From Aldersonia sp. NBC_00410 (lineage in GTDB: Bacteria > Actinomycetota > Actinomycetes > Mycobacteriales > Mycobacteriaceae): 64,000 nt of DNA. The notes beneath the pieces were generated by a model that saw only the letters and a program-made list of their open reading frames with translations, did no database searches and was not told the origin of the DNA. This document shows, piece after piece, positions 17,464-26,735 of this stretch. The number at the start of each line of letters is the position of its first letter. Within the stretch, counting starts at the first letter, position 1. Made by a program: the position numbers and the translations under genes. The stretch lies in assembly GCF_026342035.1 (NCBI RefSeq), contig NZ_JAPENM010000002.1, forward strand, positions 310,001-374,000, given 5' to 3'.

Positions 17464-17766
17464 TCAGGCCGCGCAGTCCATGCAGACGAGCTGACCATTC
17501 GCCGAACTCGCGAGCCTGCTGCGGTGGTGCACCAGGAAGCAGCTCGAACAGGTGAACTCGTCGGCCTGCTTCGGAATCACCCGGACCGAGAGCTCCTCGC
17601 CGGATAGATCCGCGCCCGGAAGCTCGAACGATTCGGCCGTATCCGATTCGTCGACGTCGACTACCGCCGACTGTGCCTCGTTCCTGCGGGCCTTCAGTTC
17701 CTCCAGTGAATCCTCGGACACCTCGTCGGCTTCGCTTCGCCGTGGTGCGTCATAGTCGGTTGCCAT
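17464..17766 (-). CDS. DUF4193 zinc-ribbon protein (Rv2699c-like)
   Basis: The 100-residue acidic protein begins MATDYDAPRRSEADEVSEDSLEELKARRNEAQ and ends with a zinc-ribbon-like pair, CSSC (about 72-75) and CMDC (about 95-98), separated by a basic loop HHRSRL. Rv2699c orthologues are small abundant proteins of unknown role, universal in mycobacteria. The start is ATG 17764-17766 with GAGGGG nine bases upstream. Convergent with the DUF3093 gene. Confidence 0.9.
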   Translation of the reverse strand: MATDYDAPRRSEADEVSEDSLEELKARRNEAQSAVVDVDESDTAESFELPGADLSGEELSVRVIPKQADEFTCSSCFLVHHRSRLASSANGQLVCMDCAA

Positions 17767-18176
17767 ACCGTCTTCCCCTCTGCCTTTCGTCGATCCCGGT
17801 CCGGCTGTGTCGAACGTAGGGTTCGGCCGGACCGCCGGTGGTGCGCAACTACTGTGTCCGAACAACGTCCGGGACCCGTGCAAAATGCCCACGACCAGGA
17901 ACCGACCAACGCCGGCCCTTGCGTGTTTGTTCCCCGAACTAGTCGATCACTAAGCAGCGGATCTGCGTCCCTGAGCGGGCAGACTGTAGCGGAAGGTGCA
18001 GCACAAGCGGTAGTTGACGCCGCGCCGCGCCGGAACTGTCCACCAAATCGTCACCAAGTCATGAGCCAATCGAGACGTTGTGCGACCTCCCACACCCGCC
18101 GCACCTGCCGGTTTCGGGGGCGCGGCACGATTACAGTGAGCGACGACGCGGCACGGTGGAGGGAAGGGCGCTAGAC
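17767..18176. other. 410-bp intergenic region between DUF4193 and cei
   Basis: This is the largest gap between genes in the window and lies between divergent genes, so it must carry both promoters. Short overlapping frames exist but lack homology-like features, ribosome-binding sites or plausible composition. TACAGT at 18132-18137 is a possible -10 for cei, giving a leader of about 33 bases, and AAGGG near 18164 may serve as its Shine-Dalgarno. I see no RNA gene or clear repeat. Confidence 0.5.
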
Positions 18177-18863
18177 GTGGTTTCACTGATCACCGAGGGT
18201 ACGGCCACGGATCCGAGGGGCAGGCGGTTCGAGCGACGCCGCCCCATACCCTGGCTGATCATGGTCAGCGTGCTCGCCATGGTGTGCGGAATCGTCTGGA
18301 TCGGTGTGTTCAACAGCACAGCGGCGAGCACCACCGCAATGAGCTGCAACAGTCCGGCGGTTCCCGCTTCGCTCGAGCCCGGCGCGGCCCCGACCGCCCC
18401 GCTCGGCTCCCGCGTCGGCGTCGGTCGCCTCGCAGACGTCGAACCCGCGGCGCTGTCGGCGACGAAGGTCCGGGTGTACAACGCCAACGGTCAGCGCGGC
18501 CAGGCCGCACATATCGCGGCTCAGCTGTCCGATTACGGCTTCGCCAGCGCGCCCGACGTCCAGGTCGGCAACGATCCGATCTACCTGGACCAGAACATGG
18601 AGTGCTCGGCACAGATCCGATTCGGGCCGAACGGAGCTGCGGCGGCCGCGTCGGTTCAACTGATCGCGCCGTGTGCCGAATTGATCGAGGACGCCCGCCC
18701 CGACGATTCGGTGGACCTGGCGCTCGGCAACTACTTCAGCGACATCTCGCCGAACAACGACGCCGAAGAGGTGCTGCGCACCCTGCGCGAAGCTCCCGGG
18801 GGGATGAGTTCGGCGCCACTCGACATCGACCTGCTCGAGGCGGCTCGCACGGCCCGCTGCTGA
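18177..18863 (+). CDS. cei: Envelope-integrity protein Cei, LytR_C domain (Rv2700-like)
   Basis: The 228-residue protein has a basic N-terminus, one membrane segment (about 25-47: PWLIMVSVLAMVCGIVWIGVFN) and an extracytoplasmic LytR/CpsA C-terminal-type domain (VRVYNANGQRGQAAHIAAQLSDYGF, QIRFGPNGAAAAASVQLIAPCAELIEDARPDDSVDLALGNYF). It matches Rv2700, required for envelope integrity and virulence in M. tuberculosis. Two conserved cysteines (MECSAQI and APCAEL) may form a disulfide. The GTG at 18177 gives VVSLITEGTATDPRGRRFE; AAGGG lies eight to twelve bases upstream. Convergent with suhB, 11 bases away. Confidence 0.9.
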   Translation: MVSLITEGTATDPRGRRFERRRPIPWLIMVSVLAMVCGIVWIGVFNSTAASTTAMSCNSPAVPASLEPGAAPTAPLGSRVGVGRLADVEPAALSATKVRVYNANGQRGQAAHIAAQLSDYGFASAPDVQVGNDPIYLDQNMECSAQIRFGPNGAAAAASVQLIAPCAELIEDARPDDSVDLALGNYFSDISPNNDAEEVLRTLREAPGGMSSAPLDIDLLEAARTARC

Positions 18864-18874
18864 ACCGTCCCGGG

Positions 18875-19774
18875 CTATCGGTGCGCCGGGATCGCGTTCA
18901 GCGCCCCCACCTCGCCGAGAATCATGAGGAACTCGTCGGCGATACCCGGCGCGCATGCCACGACGATCTCGCCCACCGCGCCCGGCGACGTCGGGTCGGG
19001 GACCACGATGCGCGCTCCTGCCTCCGCGGCGATCAGCGCGCCCGCAGCCCAGTCCCAGGCATTGAGACCGTGCTCGTAATGCGCGTCGACCAGTCCGGTG
19101 GCCACCATGCACAGATCCAGCGCCGCCGACCCGATTCGGCGAATGTCACGAACCCGCGGCAACAATTGCGCGACGAGATCGCCCTGTACCGCACGCCGTC
19201 CGGCGGCATAGCCGAATCCGGTCGCCACCAACGCCATGCCGACGGTGTCCACCGGCCTGCACCGCAGCGCGACGTCGACGCCGGCAGCGTCGGTCCGGGT
19301 GGCGCCGTGGCCACGCGCCGCGCTGTAGAGCACGCCTGCCGCCACGTCGATCACCGCTCCCGCGACGGAGCGGCCGTCGATCTGTGCAGCGACTGACACC
19401 GAGTAGGCGGGAATTCCGTAGAGGAAGTTCACGGTGCCGTCGATCGGGTCGACGACCCACAGCACACCGTCGACCGACGCCGAACCGCCCTCTTCCTCCC
19501 CGAGCACGGCGTCGCCCGGGCGCAACTGCTCGAGTCGCCGCCGGATCAACTGCTCCGCCTCGGTATCAACGACCGTCACCGGGTCGGTCGCGGTGCTTTT
19601 CGCTTGTACTGCTGCGGGTCCGGCCACCGCGCCCGCCGACTCGGAGGGGCCGAAAACCTGCGGCCGCCGCCGGCGAATGTGGTCGGCGGCTTCGGTCGCG
19701 ACCTGGACGGCCACCGCCCGCAGGACGTATGGATCGGTTGTCTGCGACGGGGCGGTGTCGGTGGTGGGGCGCAC
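18875..19774 (-). CDS. suhB: Inositol-1-monophosphatase family protein SuhB
   Basis: The 299-residue Mg2+/Li+-type phosphatase probably releases free inositol from inositol-1-phosphate for phosphatidylinositol and mycothiol synthesis. Metal-site motifs are DPVTVVDTEAEQ, GEEEGG, WVVDPIDGTVNF and, at the C-terminus, GLNAWDWAAGALIAAEAGA. It matches Rv2701c. I prefer the GTG at 19772-19774, giving VRPTTDTAPSQTTDP; another GTG at 19808-19810 would add 12 residues. Divergent from ppgK. Confidence 0.92.
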   Translation of the reverse strand: MRPTTDTAPSQTTDPYVLRAVAVQVATEAADHIRRRRPQVFGPSESAGAVAGPAAVQAKSTATDPVTVVDTEAEQLIRRRLEQLRPGDAVLGEEEGGSASVDGVLWVVDPIDGTVNFLYGIPAYSVSVAAQIDGRSVAGAVIDVAAGVLYSAARGHGATRTDAAGVDVALRCRPVDTVGMALVATGFGYAAGRRAVQGDLVAQLLPRVRDIRRIGSAALDLCMVATGLVDAHYEHGLNAWDWAAGALIAAEAGARIVVPDPTSPGAVGEIVVACAPGIADEFLMILGEVGALNAIPAHR

Positions 19775-19874
19775 CCGCCAATCGGACCATAGAAATCGCT
19801 TGGGACGCACTAGTGTGTGACGCGAGAGTGGCAGTGTCCGGTTCCCGCATCCGATTCAGACTCAGGAGAGAGCA

Positions 19875-20654
19875 ATGCCGAAGGAAGGCCAACGCGGGTT
19901 CGGTATCGATGTCGGCGGCAGCGGCGTCAAGGGCGGCGTGGTGGATCTGCGGACCGGCGAGCTGATCGGCGAACGGATCAAGATTCTGACCCCGCAACCT
20001 TCGACACCCGACGCCATCGCCGAAACGGCGGCCAAGATCGTCGAGGAGGCGGGCTGGCAAGGCGCTGTCGGTCTCACACTGCCGTCCGTGGTCAAGGCAG
20101 GGAAAGTGCACACGGCGGCCAACATCGACCACTCGTGGATCGGCACCGACGCCGTCGAGCTGTTCTCGAATGCCTTCGGTGGCCGATCGGTCACCGTCCT
20201 CAACGACGCCGACGCCGCGGGACTCGCCGAAGACGCCTACGGCGCCGGCCGGGACGTGGCGGGCGTGGTGATGTTGCTGACCTTCGGCACCGGCATCGGC
20301 TCCGCGGTGTTGAACCACGGGATGTTGTTGCCCAATACCGAGCTCGGGCACATGGAGGTCGACGGCAAGGAGGCCGAGCACCGGGCGGCCTCCTCGGTGA
20401 AGGATCGCAAGGGCCTGTCCTACGAGAGCTGGGCCGAGCGTGTCACTCGCGTGTTGCGGCGATACGAAGAGCTGTTCTGGCCGGATTTGTTCATCGCCGG
20501 CGGGGGCATCAGCCGCAAGGGCGAGAAGTGGATCCCGCACCTCGACCTGCGGACTCCGATCGTTCCCGCGAAGCTGTTGAACACCGCTGGGATCGTGGGC
20601 GCAGCGATGGCTGCGGAGGGCGCAACAGCGACCGCAGCCGCCGCGCTTTCGTAG
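19875..20654 (+). CDS. ppgK: Polyphosphate glucokinase
   Basis: The 259-residue ROK-type kinase phosphorylates glucose to glucose-6-phosphate using polyphosphate or ATP. Visible are FGIDVGGSGVKGGVVDL (phosphate 1 loop), TLPSVVKAGKVHTAANIDHSW, VLNDADAAGLAE (catalytic Asp), LLTFGTGIGSAVLNHGMLLPNTELGHMEV and FIAGGGISRKGEKW. It matches Rv2702 and, as there, lies just upstream of sigA. The ATG has AGGAGA about six bases upstream. Confidence 0.96.
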   Translation: MPKEGQRGFGIDVGGSGVKGGVVDLRTGELIGERIKILTPQPSTPDAIAETAAKIVEEAGWQGAVGLTLPSVVKAGKVHTAANIDHSWIGTDAVELFSNAFGGRSVTVLNDADAAGLAEDAYGAGRDVAGVVMLLTFGTGIGSAVLNHGMLLPNTELGHMEVDGKEAEHRAASSVKDRKGLSYESWAERVTRVLRRYEELFWPDLFIAGGGISRKGEKWIPHLDLRTPIVPAKLLNTAGIVGAAMAAEGATATAAAALS

Positions 20655-20775
20655 CGATCGATTTTGATCGTTACAATGGTTGTCGGCCGGCTGATAGCCG
20701 GTTCAACCCGACAGACCGCTCCGCCGGAAAGCACTCTGGCGTGACGCTGCACGACCTCGTCACGAAAGGGCGTAC
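20655..20775 (+). promoter_or_regulatory. sigA promoter region
   Basis: TACAAT at 20672-20677 is a good -10 hexamer, giving an untranslated leader of about 90 bases before the sigA GTG. An inverted repeat CGATC-N6-GATCG (20655-20670) lies immediately upstream of it and could bind a regulator. No convincing -35 is seen. The AAAGGG Shine-Dalgarno is at 20765-20770. Confidence 0.5.
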
Positions 20776-22134
20776 GTGGTAGCCACGAATACCCGTCAGA
20801 CCGCCGATTCGCCCGTCGAATCGGATGGTACCGACGCTCCGGCAGAGTCCTCAGCCGCTGCAGTAGCGGCGCCTGCCAAGAAGGCGCCCGCCAAGAAGGC
20901 TGCCGCCAAGAAGACCACCGCCCGCAAGGCGCCGGCCAAGAAAACCGCGGCCAAGAAGACGGCTGCGAAGAAGACTGCGACGAAGGCCGCGGGCACGGGC
21001 GACGAGCCCGAGACCGAGGAAGTCGCCGACATCGGTGACCTCGACGTTCCCGAGGGCGCCCTCGCGACCGGCGAAGCCGAGGTCGTGGTCGCCGAGGCCG
21101 AAGAGGAGACGGCCGACGAGCCGACCGCGGCCGACAAGGCGTCCGGTGATTTCGTCTGGGACGAGGAGGAGTCCGAGGCGTTGCGCCAAGCGCGCAAGGA
21201 CGCCGAACTCACCGCGTCCGCGGATTCGGTTCGCGCCTACCTGAAGCAGATCGGCAAGGTCGCACTGCTCAACGCCGAGGAGGAGGTCGAACTCGCCAAG
21301 CGCATCGAGGCGGGGCTCTACGCCACCTTCCTCATGGAGCAGAAGGCTGCGAAGGGCGAGAAGTACACCCCCACCGAACGCCGCGACATGGCCTGGATCT
21401 GCCGCGACGGAAACCGCGCCAAGAACCACCTGCTCGAAGCCAACCTGCGACTCGTCGTGTCGTTGGCCAAGCGCTACACCGGTCGCGGCATGGCATTCCT
21501 GGACCTGATCCAGGAGGGCAACCTCGGTCTGATCCGCGCAGTCGAGAAGTTCGACTACACCAAGGGCTACAAGTTCTCCACGTACGCGACCTGGTGGATC
21601 CGTCAGGCGATCACCCGCGCGATGGCCGACCAGGCCCGCACCATCCGCATCCCCGTGCACATGGTCGAGGTGATCAACAAGCTCGGCCGCATCCAGCGCG
21701 AACTGCTCCAGGACCTGGGCCGCGAGCCCACCCCGGAGGAGCTCGCCAAGGAAATGGACATCACGCCGGAGAAGGTGCTGGAGATCCAGCAGTACGCGCG
21801 TGAGCCGATCTCCCTGGACCAGACGATCGGCGACGAGGGCGACAGCCAGCTCGGCGACTTCATCGAGGACAGTGAGGCCGTGGTCGCGGTGGACGCGGTG
21901 TCGTTCACGCTGCTGCAAGATCAGCTGCAGTCGGTGCTCGAGACGCTGTCCGAACGCGAAGCCGGCGTCGTGCGGCTGCGGTTCGGCCTCACCGACGGCC
22001 AGCCACGCACGCTCGACGAGATCGGTCAGGTGTACGGCGTGACGCGCGAGCGCATCCGCCAGATCGAGTCGAAGACGATGTCCAAGCTGCGCCACCCGAG
22101 CCGCTCGCAGGTTCTGCGCGACTACCTGGACTAG
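20776..22134 (+). CDS. sigA: Principal RNA polymerase sigma factor SigA
   Basis: The 452-residue group 1 sigma-70 factor directs RNA polymerase to housekeeping promoters. Residues about 35-75 are a Lys/Ala/Pro-rich tract ([22 protein letters not shown]), followed by an acidic stretch. Region 1.2 is [28 protein letters not shown]. Region 2 is [54 protein letters not shown]. Region 3 follows, and region 4 is [40 protein letters not shown]. The GTG start is five bases past AAAGGG. An intrinsic terminator lies 16 bases after the stop. Confidence 0.98.
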   Translation: MVATNTRQTADSPVESDGTDAPAESSAAAVAAPAKKAPAKKAAAKKTTARKAPAKKTAAKKTAAKKTATKAAGTGDEPETEEVADIGDLDVPEGALATGEAEVVVAEAEEETADEPTAADKASGDFVWDEEESEALRQARKDAELTASADSVRAYLKQIGKVALLNAEEEVELAKRIEAGLYATFLMEQKAAKGEKYTPTERRDMAWICRDGNRAKNHLLEANLRLVVSLAKRYTGRGMAFLDLIQEGNLGLIRAVEKFDYTKGYKFSTYATWWIRQAITRAMADQARTIRIPVHMVEVINKLGRIQRELLQDLGREPTPEELAKEMDITPEKVLEIQQYAREPISLDQTIGDEGDSQLGDFIEDSEAVVAVDAVSFTLLQDQLQSVLETLSEREAGVVRLRFGLTDGQPRTLDEIGQVYGVTRERIRQIESKTMSKLRHPSRSQVLRDYLD

Positions 22135-22149
22135 CAACAACGTCGGAAC

Positions 22150-22180
22150 GGGCGGGCGCGATCGGCGTCCGCCCTTTCCC
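22150..22180 (+). terminator. Rho-independent terminator after sigA
   Basis: The ten-base stem GGGCGGGCGC / GCGTCCGCCC (22150-22159 with 22165-22174, one G-U pair) has a five-base loop and is followed by TTTCCC. It lies between the convergent sigA and antiporter genes. Confidence 0.8.
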
Positions 22181-22198
22181 ATTTCGTAGGTGGACCGC

Positions 22199-23398
22199 TC
22201 AGGCCATCGTGTCCGGGAAGCGGTCCCGTCCGGCATTGCGCACACGGGTCACCAGGTTCACCGTCGGCTCGACCACCCGCGCCGCGACCGGCCCGATGAT
22301 CGCCATCAACAGCACGTAGGCGGTGGCCAGTGCAGCCAGTTGATCGTCGACGGCACCGGCGACGACCGCCAAGCCGGCAATGACGATGGAGAACTCCCCG
22401 CGCGCGACCAACGCCGCACCGGCGCGCGCACGGCCGAGCTTGCGTACGCCCTGACGACTCGCCGCCCACCAGCCGGTGGCCACCTTGGTGGCGGTGGTGA
22501 TTACCGCAAGCACGACGGCCGCACCGAGTACGGGCGGGATCAGGGTCGGGTCGGTGTTGAAACCGAACACCACGAAGAACATCGCCGCGAACAGATCCCG
22601 CAACGGTTCGAGCAGCTTGGCCGCACTGCGTGCCGTCGAGCCGGAAATGGCGATGCCGAGCATGAACGCGCCGACCGCGGCGGACACCTGCAGGGCGGAG
22701 GCCACCCCGGCGACCAGCAGGGCGGCGCCGAGCAACTGCAGCAGGAAAACTTCGCGGTGCTCGCTGTGCACGATCGCCGACACTTGCCGCCCGTAGCGCA
22801 ACGCGACGACGAGGACAACGGTGATCGTGAGGAGCGCTATCCCGACGGTCTGCAGGCCGCCGATCAGACCGACCCCACCGAGAACGCCGGTCAACACCGG
22901 AAGGTAGACCGCCATCGTCAGGTCCTCGAACACCAGGATCGACAGCACCACCGGGGTCTCGCGGTTACCGAGCCGACCGAGGTCGGTCAGCACCTTGGCC
23001 ACGATGCCCGACGACGAGATGTAGGTGACACCACCGAGCGCGAGCGCGCCAACGCTGCCCCAGCCGAGCACGTACGCCATGACCACGCCCGGTGTCGCGT
23101 TGAGCACGATGTCGACGACACCGGCCATCCACGACCGACGCAGACCCGTCACCAATTCCGACGCGGTGTATTCGAGTCCGAGTAGCAGCAATAGCAACAC
23201 CACACCGAGTTCGCTGGCGAGGTGACTGAACTCCGAAGTTTCGCCGAGCGGGAAGAGCCCGCCCTGACCGAAGGCTAGACCACCGAGCAGGTAAAGCGGG
23301 ATCGGCGACATGCCGACGCGGTTCGCGAGACGACCGAGGACTCCGAGGGCGAAGATAACCGCGCCGAGCTCGACGAGCGCGGTCGCGGTTTCATCCAT
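22199..23398 (-). CDS. CPA2-family monovalent cation/proton antiporter (KefB/KhtU-like)
   Basis: The 399-residue membrane protein has about 12 segments (LVELGAVIFALGVLGRLANRVG, LYLLGGLAFGQGG, LGVVLLLLLLGLEYTASEL, AALVARGEFSIVIAGLAVV). The pattern is that of CPA2 Na+/H+ or K+/H+ antiporters; there is no C-terminal RCK domain on the same chain. The partner gene at 23444-23926, 45 bases upstream on the same strand, supplies a TrkA-C domain, the arrangement of KhtTU. K+ efflux is therefore likely but inferred. Confidence 0.88.
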   Translation of the reverse strand: MDETATALVELGAVIFALGVLGRLANRVGMSPIPLYLLGGLAFGQGGLFPLGETSEFSHLASELGVVLLLLLLGLEYTASELVTGLRRSWMAGVVDIVLNATPGVVMAYVLGWGSVGALALGGVTYISSSGIVAKVLTDLGRLGNRETPVVLSILVFEDLTMAVYLPVLTGVLGGVGLIGGLQTVGIALLTITVVLVVALRYGRQVSAIVHSEHREVFLLQLLGAALLVAGVASALQVSAAVGAFMLGIAISGSTARSAAKLLEPLRDLFAAMFFVVFGFNTDPTLIPPVLGAAVVLAVITTATKVATGWWAASRQGVRKLGRARAGAALVARGEFSIVIAGLAVVAGAVDDQLAALATAYVLLMAIIGPVAARVVEPTVNLVTRVRNAGRDRFPDTMA

Positions 23399-23443
23399 CT
23401 CGGGGGTTGTCCGGGTCGGCGCGCGGGCGCTCGGCGGCCCCGC

Positions 23444-23926
23444 TCATCCGTGCGTAAGAATCTTGGCCGCGCCGTCGAGCCCTTCGGACGTACCGACGAC
23501 CACGAGCACGTCCCCACCGGTGAAGGTGAAGTCCGGCCCGGGCGACGGCTGCAGCTGGCCGGCCCGCATCACGGCGACGATCGAGACCTTCGTGCGGGTC
23601 CGCATCCCGGTTTCACCGAGGGTGCGACCGTCGTAGGCCGAACCCTCACCGATCGGCATCTGTCGCGTATTGATGCCCGGCAGGTCGCGGTGCTCCTCCT
23701 GCAGCTGCGCGACGAGCTGTGGAGTGCCGAGGAGGTTGCCGAGCACGGCGGCTTCCTCGTTGGACAGCGGTACCTGCGCAGCGATGGCGTCCGGGTCGTC
23801 GGCCTTGGAGACGATCAGGTCGAGTGTTCCGTCGCGCCGCGACACCACGCCGATCCGGCGGCCGGACCCGATTTCGAAGTCCTTGCGCACCCCGATGCCG
23901 GGTAGCGGAGTCACTTCCACATTCAC
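23444..23926 (-). CDS. TrkA-C (RCK-C) domain regulatory protein, KhtT-like
   Basis: The 160-residue cytosolic protein has an N-terminal domain (VEVTPLPGIGVRKDFEIGSGRRIGVVSRRDG) matching KhtT/CpaA-type antiporter regulators, and a C-terminal TrkA-C domain (about 80-155: INTRQMPIGEGSAYDGRTLGETGMRTRTKVSIVAVMR, GGDVLVVVGTSEGL). It probably gates the antiporter encoded just downstream, perhaps by binding a nucleotide such as c-di-AMP. The GTG start has TAGGCT six bases upstream and no Shine-Dalgarno. Confidence 0.88.
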   Translation of the reverse strand: MNVEVTPLPGIGVRKDFEIGSGRRIGVVSRRDGTLDLIVSKADDPDAIAAQVPLSNEEAAVLGNLLGTPQLVAQLQEEHRDLPGINTRQMPIGEGSAYDGRTLGETGMRTRTKVSIVAVMRAGQLQPSPGPDFTFTGGDVLVVVGTSEGLDGAAKILTHG

Positions 23927-23938
23927 GATCCGAGCCTA
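23927..23938 (-). promoter_or_regulatory. -10 hexamer of a putative leaderless khtT-like transcript
   Basis: On the minus strand TAGGCT (23933-23938) is followed by six bases and the GTG at 23924-23926. No ribosome-binding site is present. Confidence 0.6.
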
Positions 23939-23974
23939 TCCCCCGCAACCGGACAAATGCGGCCAACCCGAGGC

Positions 23975-24334
23975 TCAGGACGCGACCGGTGCAAACGTCC
24001 CGTCGGCGTCCGGCTCATAGGATGTGACAGCTATCACAGCAGCGGCGGGCAGCGGGCCGTAGAGGTGCGGAAAGCGCATCGATTCGGGGTCCGACGGCAC
24101 ACCCGGCTCCCAGTGGACGGGCGATCCGAGCCGGACCGGATCGAGTCGCAGCAGCACCAGATCGGTGCGTCCGGCGAACAGCCGGTTGGCAGGCAGGTGC
24201 ACTTGGTCGGGCGCCGACAGGTGCACGAATCCCTGTGTTTCAAGTGATTTCGGACGGTGCTCACCGGCGCGGCGAGCCTGCAACCACTCTTCGAGAGTGC
24301 AGATGTGCAGCAGGGTTTGCGTGCGCCGCGTCAT
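23975..24334 (-). CDS. DUF952 family protein
   Basis: The 119-residue protein (MTRRTQTLLHICTLEEWLQ) has the DUF952 pattern: LLHICTLEEW, GFVHLSAPDQVHLPANRLFAGRTDLVLLRLDP and FPHLYGPLPAAAVIAV. This ADP-ribosyltransferase-like fold family has no firmly assigned reaction; the conserved His and Ser of GFVHLS are typical. The start is ATG 24332-24334 with GGTGAG upstream; the frame remains open upstream without family sequence. Confidence 0.87.
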   Translation of the reverse strand: MTRRTQTLLHICTLEEWLQARRAGEHRPKSLETQGFVHLSAPDQVHLPANRLFAGRTDLVLLRLDPVRLGSPVHWEPGVPSDPESMRFPHLYGPLPAAAVIAVTSYEPDADGTFAPVAS

Positions 24335-24567
24335 GGGGACTCTCACCTCACTGCTGCCGGTTCCAACTGCGCCCGGTGTGTCCGGGGTGGTCCTGCGAAG
24401 GGTGAAACTACCTTGTTTCGTGTAAGTGACAACACAATCAACCGCGTGTGGGAACAACGCGCGATCCCCAAACGTCTGACAAAGTGAACGAACCGCAGCG
24501 AGCAAACATGCGGCGGAACGAGTACCAGGCTCGGTGCCACGGCATCGATGGCCAGGACGGAGGAGTC

Positions 24568-24762
24568 ATGCCAGGAACTCTGATCAGCACCCCGTTGACC
24601 GCGGCCGACCGCTGTGATCGGTGCGGCGCCGCAGCAAAGGTTCGAGCTGTGCTCTCCTCGGGTGGGGAATTGTTGTTCTGCCAGCACCACGCGAACAAGC
24701 ACGCCGAGCGCCTTCGGGAACTCGACGCGACGGTCGACGCGGAAGCCGCGCCGACCGACTGA
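24568..24762 (+). CDS. Small zinc-ribbon protein, DUF7455-like (Rv2708c-like)
   Basis: The 64-residue protein MPGTLISTPLTAADRCDRCGAAAKVRAVL has a zinc-ribbon with C-x2-C (about 16-19) and a distal C-x2-H (FCQHHANKH). Function is unknown; orthologues sit near sigB in mycobacteria. The ATG at 24568 has AGGAG two to seven bases upstream. An upstream extension of the frame to 24448 is unlike the family. Confidence 0.87.
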   Translation: MPGTLISTPLTAADRCDRCGAAAKVRAVLSSGGELLFCQHHANKHAERLRELDATVDAEAAPTD

Positions 24763-24867
24763 CGCCATACCGACGAACTGACATCTCAGTCCGTCCGACA
24801 CCTTCGCCGACGCAGCGGGTGACCTTCGGGTCGCCCGCTGCGTTCGTATCCACCCGCGCCGCCCCGA

Positions 24868-26658
24868 TCACCAGCGCCGCAGCGCCGCGATTCGTTCGGT
24901 CAGCTGGTCGGCCGAGGCGATCGCGGTCGGCGGCCCGCCACACTGCCTGCGCAGCTCGCCGTGGATGACGCCGTGCGGTTTCCCGGTGCGGTGGTGATGC
25001 ATGGCGACCAGACCATTGAGTTCGCGGCGCAGCGCGCCGAGCCGCGCTGCCGCATCCGGCGCCGGGCGCTCTGCGGGGGTCGGCGGAGTCTGTGTTGCGA
25101 TCTCCCCGCCGGCGGTACGAGCCGACACCTGGCGTGACTGGCGCTCGCGCAACAGCGCACGCATCTGCTCGGCGTCGAGCAGGCCGGGGAGCCCGAGATA
25201 ATCGGCTTCCTCGTCGGAGCCGGAGAAGGTCGCCGTGCCGAATGACGAACCGTCGTAGATCACCTGATCGAGCTCGGCATCCGCGCCGATCGACGTGAAG
25301 AGCTTTTCGTCCTCGCCCGGCTCATCCTGCTGCTTGTTCGCCTCGACGAGCAGCTCGTCGTCGAAACCCTCCTTGGGCCGGTGTGGCTTGCCGATCACGT
25401 GGTCGCGTTGCGCCTCCATCTGGCTCGCCAGATCCAGCAGGACCGGCACCGAGGGCAGGAACACGCTCGCGGTCTCCCCAGGGCGCCGGGACCGGACAAA
25501 CCGGCCGACGGCCTGCGCGAAGTACAGCGGAGTCGAGGCACTCGTGGCGTACACGCCGACCGCGAGCCTCGGCACGTCGACGCCCTCGGACACCATCCGC
25601 ACCGCGACCATCCACGGTTGCGTGCTCGACGCGAAGTCACTGATCCGGCCGGACGAACCGGGGTCGTCGGAGAGCACGAGAGTGGGTTGCTCACCGGTCA
25701 GCGCGGTCAGCAGATCGGCATAGGCGCGGGCGTTGGTCTGGTCGCTGGCGATGACGAGACCGCCGGCATCCGGCATTCCCGCGGCGCGCAGCTGACCGAG
25801 GCGGGTATCCGCCGCGCGCAGCACCGACGCGATCCAATCGCCATTCGGGTCGAGCGCAGTTCGCCACGCCCTGGCGGTGTGCTCGGCGGACAGCGGTTCA
25901 CCGAGCCGAGCGCTGTACTCCTCGCCCGCACTGTCGCGCCAGTGCGCCTCACCGGAGTACGCGAGGAACACCACCGGACGCACCACGCCGTCCGCGAGCG
26001 CCTCGGCGTAACCGTAGGAATGATCCGAGCGCGACCGTGGCAGACCCTCCTCGTCCGGCTCGTAGACCACGAACGGGATCTGACTGTCGTCGCTGCGGAA
26101 CGGGGTACCGGTGAGGCCGACGCGGCGAGCGGCGTCGTCGAATGCCTCGCGCACGCCGTCGCCCCAGCTCTTCGCGTCACCGGCGTGGTGGATCTCGTCG
26201 AGGACCACCAGCGTGCGGCGATTCTCGGTGCGCACCCGGTGCCGGGTCGGATGGGCCGCCACCTGCGCGTAGGTGACCACCACGCCGTGATAGTCCGACG
26301 AGGTCTGCCCGGTGGAGTTCGAGAACCGAGAATCCAGCGCGATACCGAACCGAGCGGCCGCCTGCGCCCACTGATGCTTGAGGTGCTCGGTCGGTGCGAC
26401 CACGGTCACCTGGTCGACCGTACGGTCGGCGAGTAGTTCACCGGCCAGCTTGAGCGCGAAGGTCGTCTTGCCTGCGCCCGGCGTGGCGACGGCGAGGAAA
26501 TCGCGCGGCTTGGTGGACAGGTACTTGGTCAGCGCACGCCGCTGCCAGGCACGCATCGAGCCGGCTCCGTCGCTTCGCACGTCTTCCCCGACTCCTTCGC
26601 TGTGGAATTGGTCTTCACCGGTGATCGCCGCGAAGAGCTTAGCGGGCATCGACGACAC
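24868..26658 (-). CDS. Superfamily II DEAD/DEAH-box helicase
   Basis: The 596-residue protein has Q-like MRAWQRRAL, motif I ATPGAGKTTFALKLAG, motif II VVLDEIHH, motif III LTGTPFRSD, and C-terminal helicase motifs MVAVRMVSEGVDVPRLAVGVYAT and QAVGRFVRSRRPGE (arginine finger region). After about residue 420 comes a family-specific tail of unknown role, ending GVIHGELRRQCGG. ATP-dependent nucleic-acid remodelling is expected; the pathway is not identifiable. The frame opens with GTG 26658 (VSSMPAKLF); ATG three codons downstream is the alternative. Divergent from the yihY gene. Confidence 0.9.
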   Translation of the reverse strand: MSSMPAKLFAAITGEDQFHSEGVGEDVRSDGAGSMRAWQRRALTKYLSTKPRDFLAVATPGAGKTTFALKLAGELLADRTVDQVTVVAPTEHLKHQWAQAAARFGIALDSRFSNSTGQTSSDYHGVVVTYAQVAAHPTRHRVRTENRRTLVVLDEIHHAGDAKSWGDGVREAFDDAARRVGLTGTPFRSDDSQIPFVVYEPDEEGLPRSRSDHSYGYAEALADGVVRPVVFLAYSGEAHWRDSAGEEYSARLGEPLSAEHTARAWRTALDPNGDWIASVLRAADTRLGQLRAAGMPDAGGLVIASDQTNARAYADLLTALTGEQPTLVLSDDPGSSGRISDFASSTQPWMVAVRMVSEGVDVPRLAVGVYATSASTPLYFAQAVGRFVRSRRPGETASVFLPSVPVLLDLASQMEAQRDHVIGKPHRPKEGFDDELLVEANKQQDEPGEDEKLFTSIGADAELDQVIYDGSSFGTATFSGSDEEADYLGLPGLLDAEQMRALLRERQSRQVSARTAGGEIATQTPPTPAERPAPDAAARLGALRRELNGLVAMHHHRTGKPHGVIHGELRRQCGGPPTAIASADQLTERIAALRRW

Positions 26659-26735
26659 CCGCGGACGGGACCGAGCCGCGACACGAGCCGGGCGATAGAG
26701 CGTCCGACGACGGAGTGCGGGATGCTTGAACCATC

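Noticed and set aside
17854-18174. 106-residue plus-strand frame in the DUF4193-cei gap
   Set aside because: No Shine-Dalgarno, no leaderless promoter and low-complexity Ser/Arg-rich translation; treated as intergenic.
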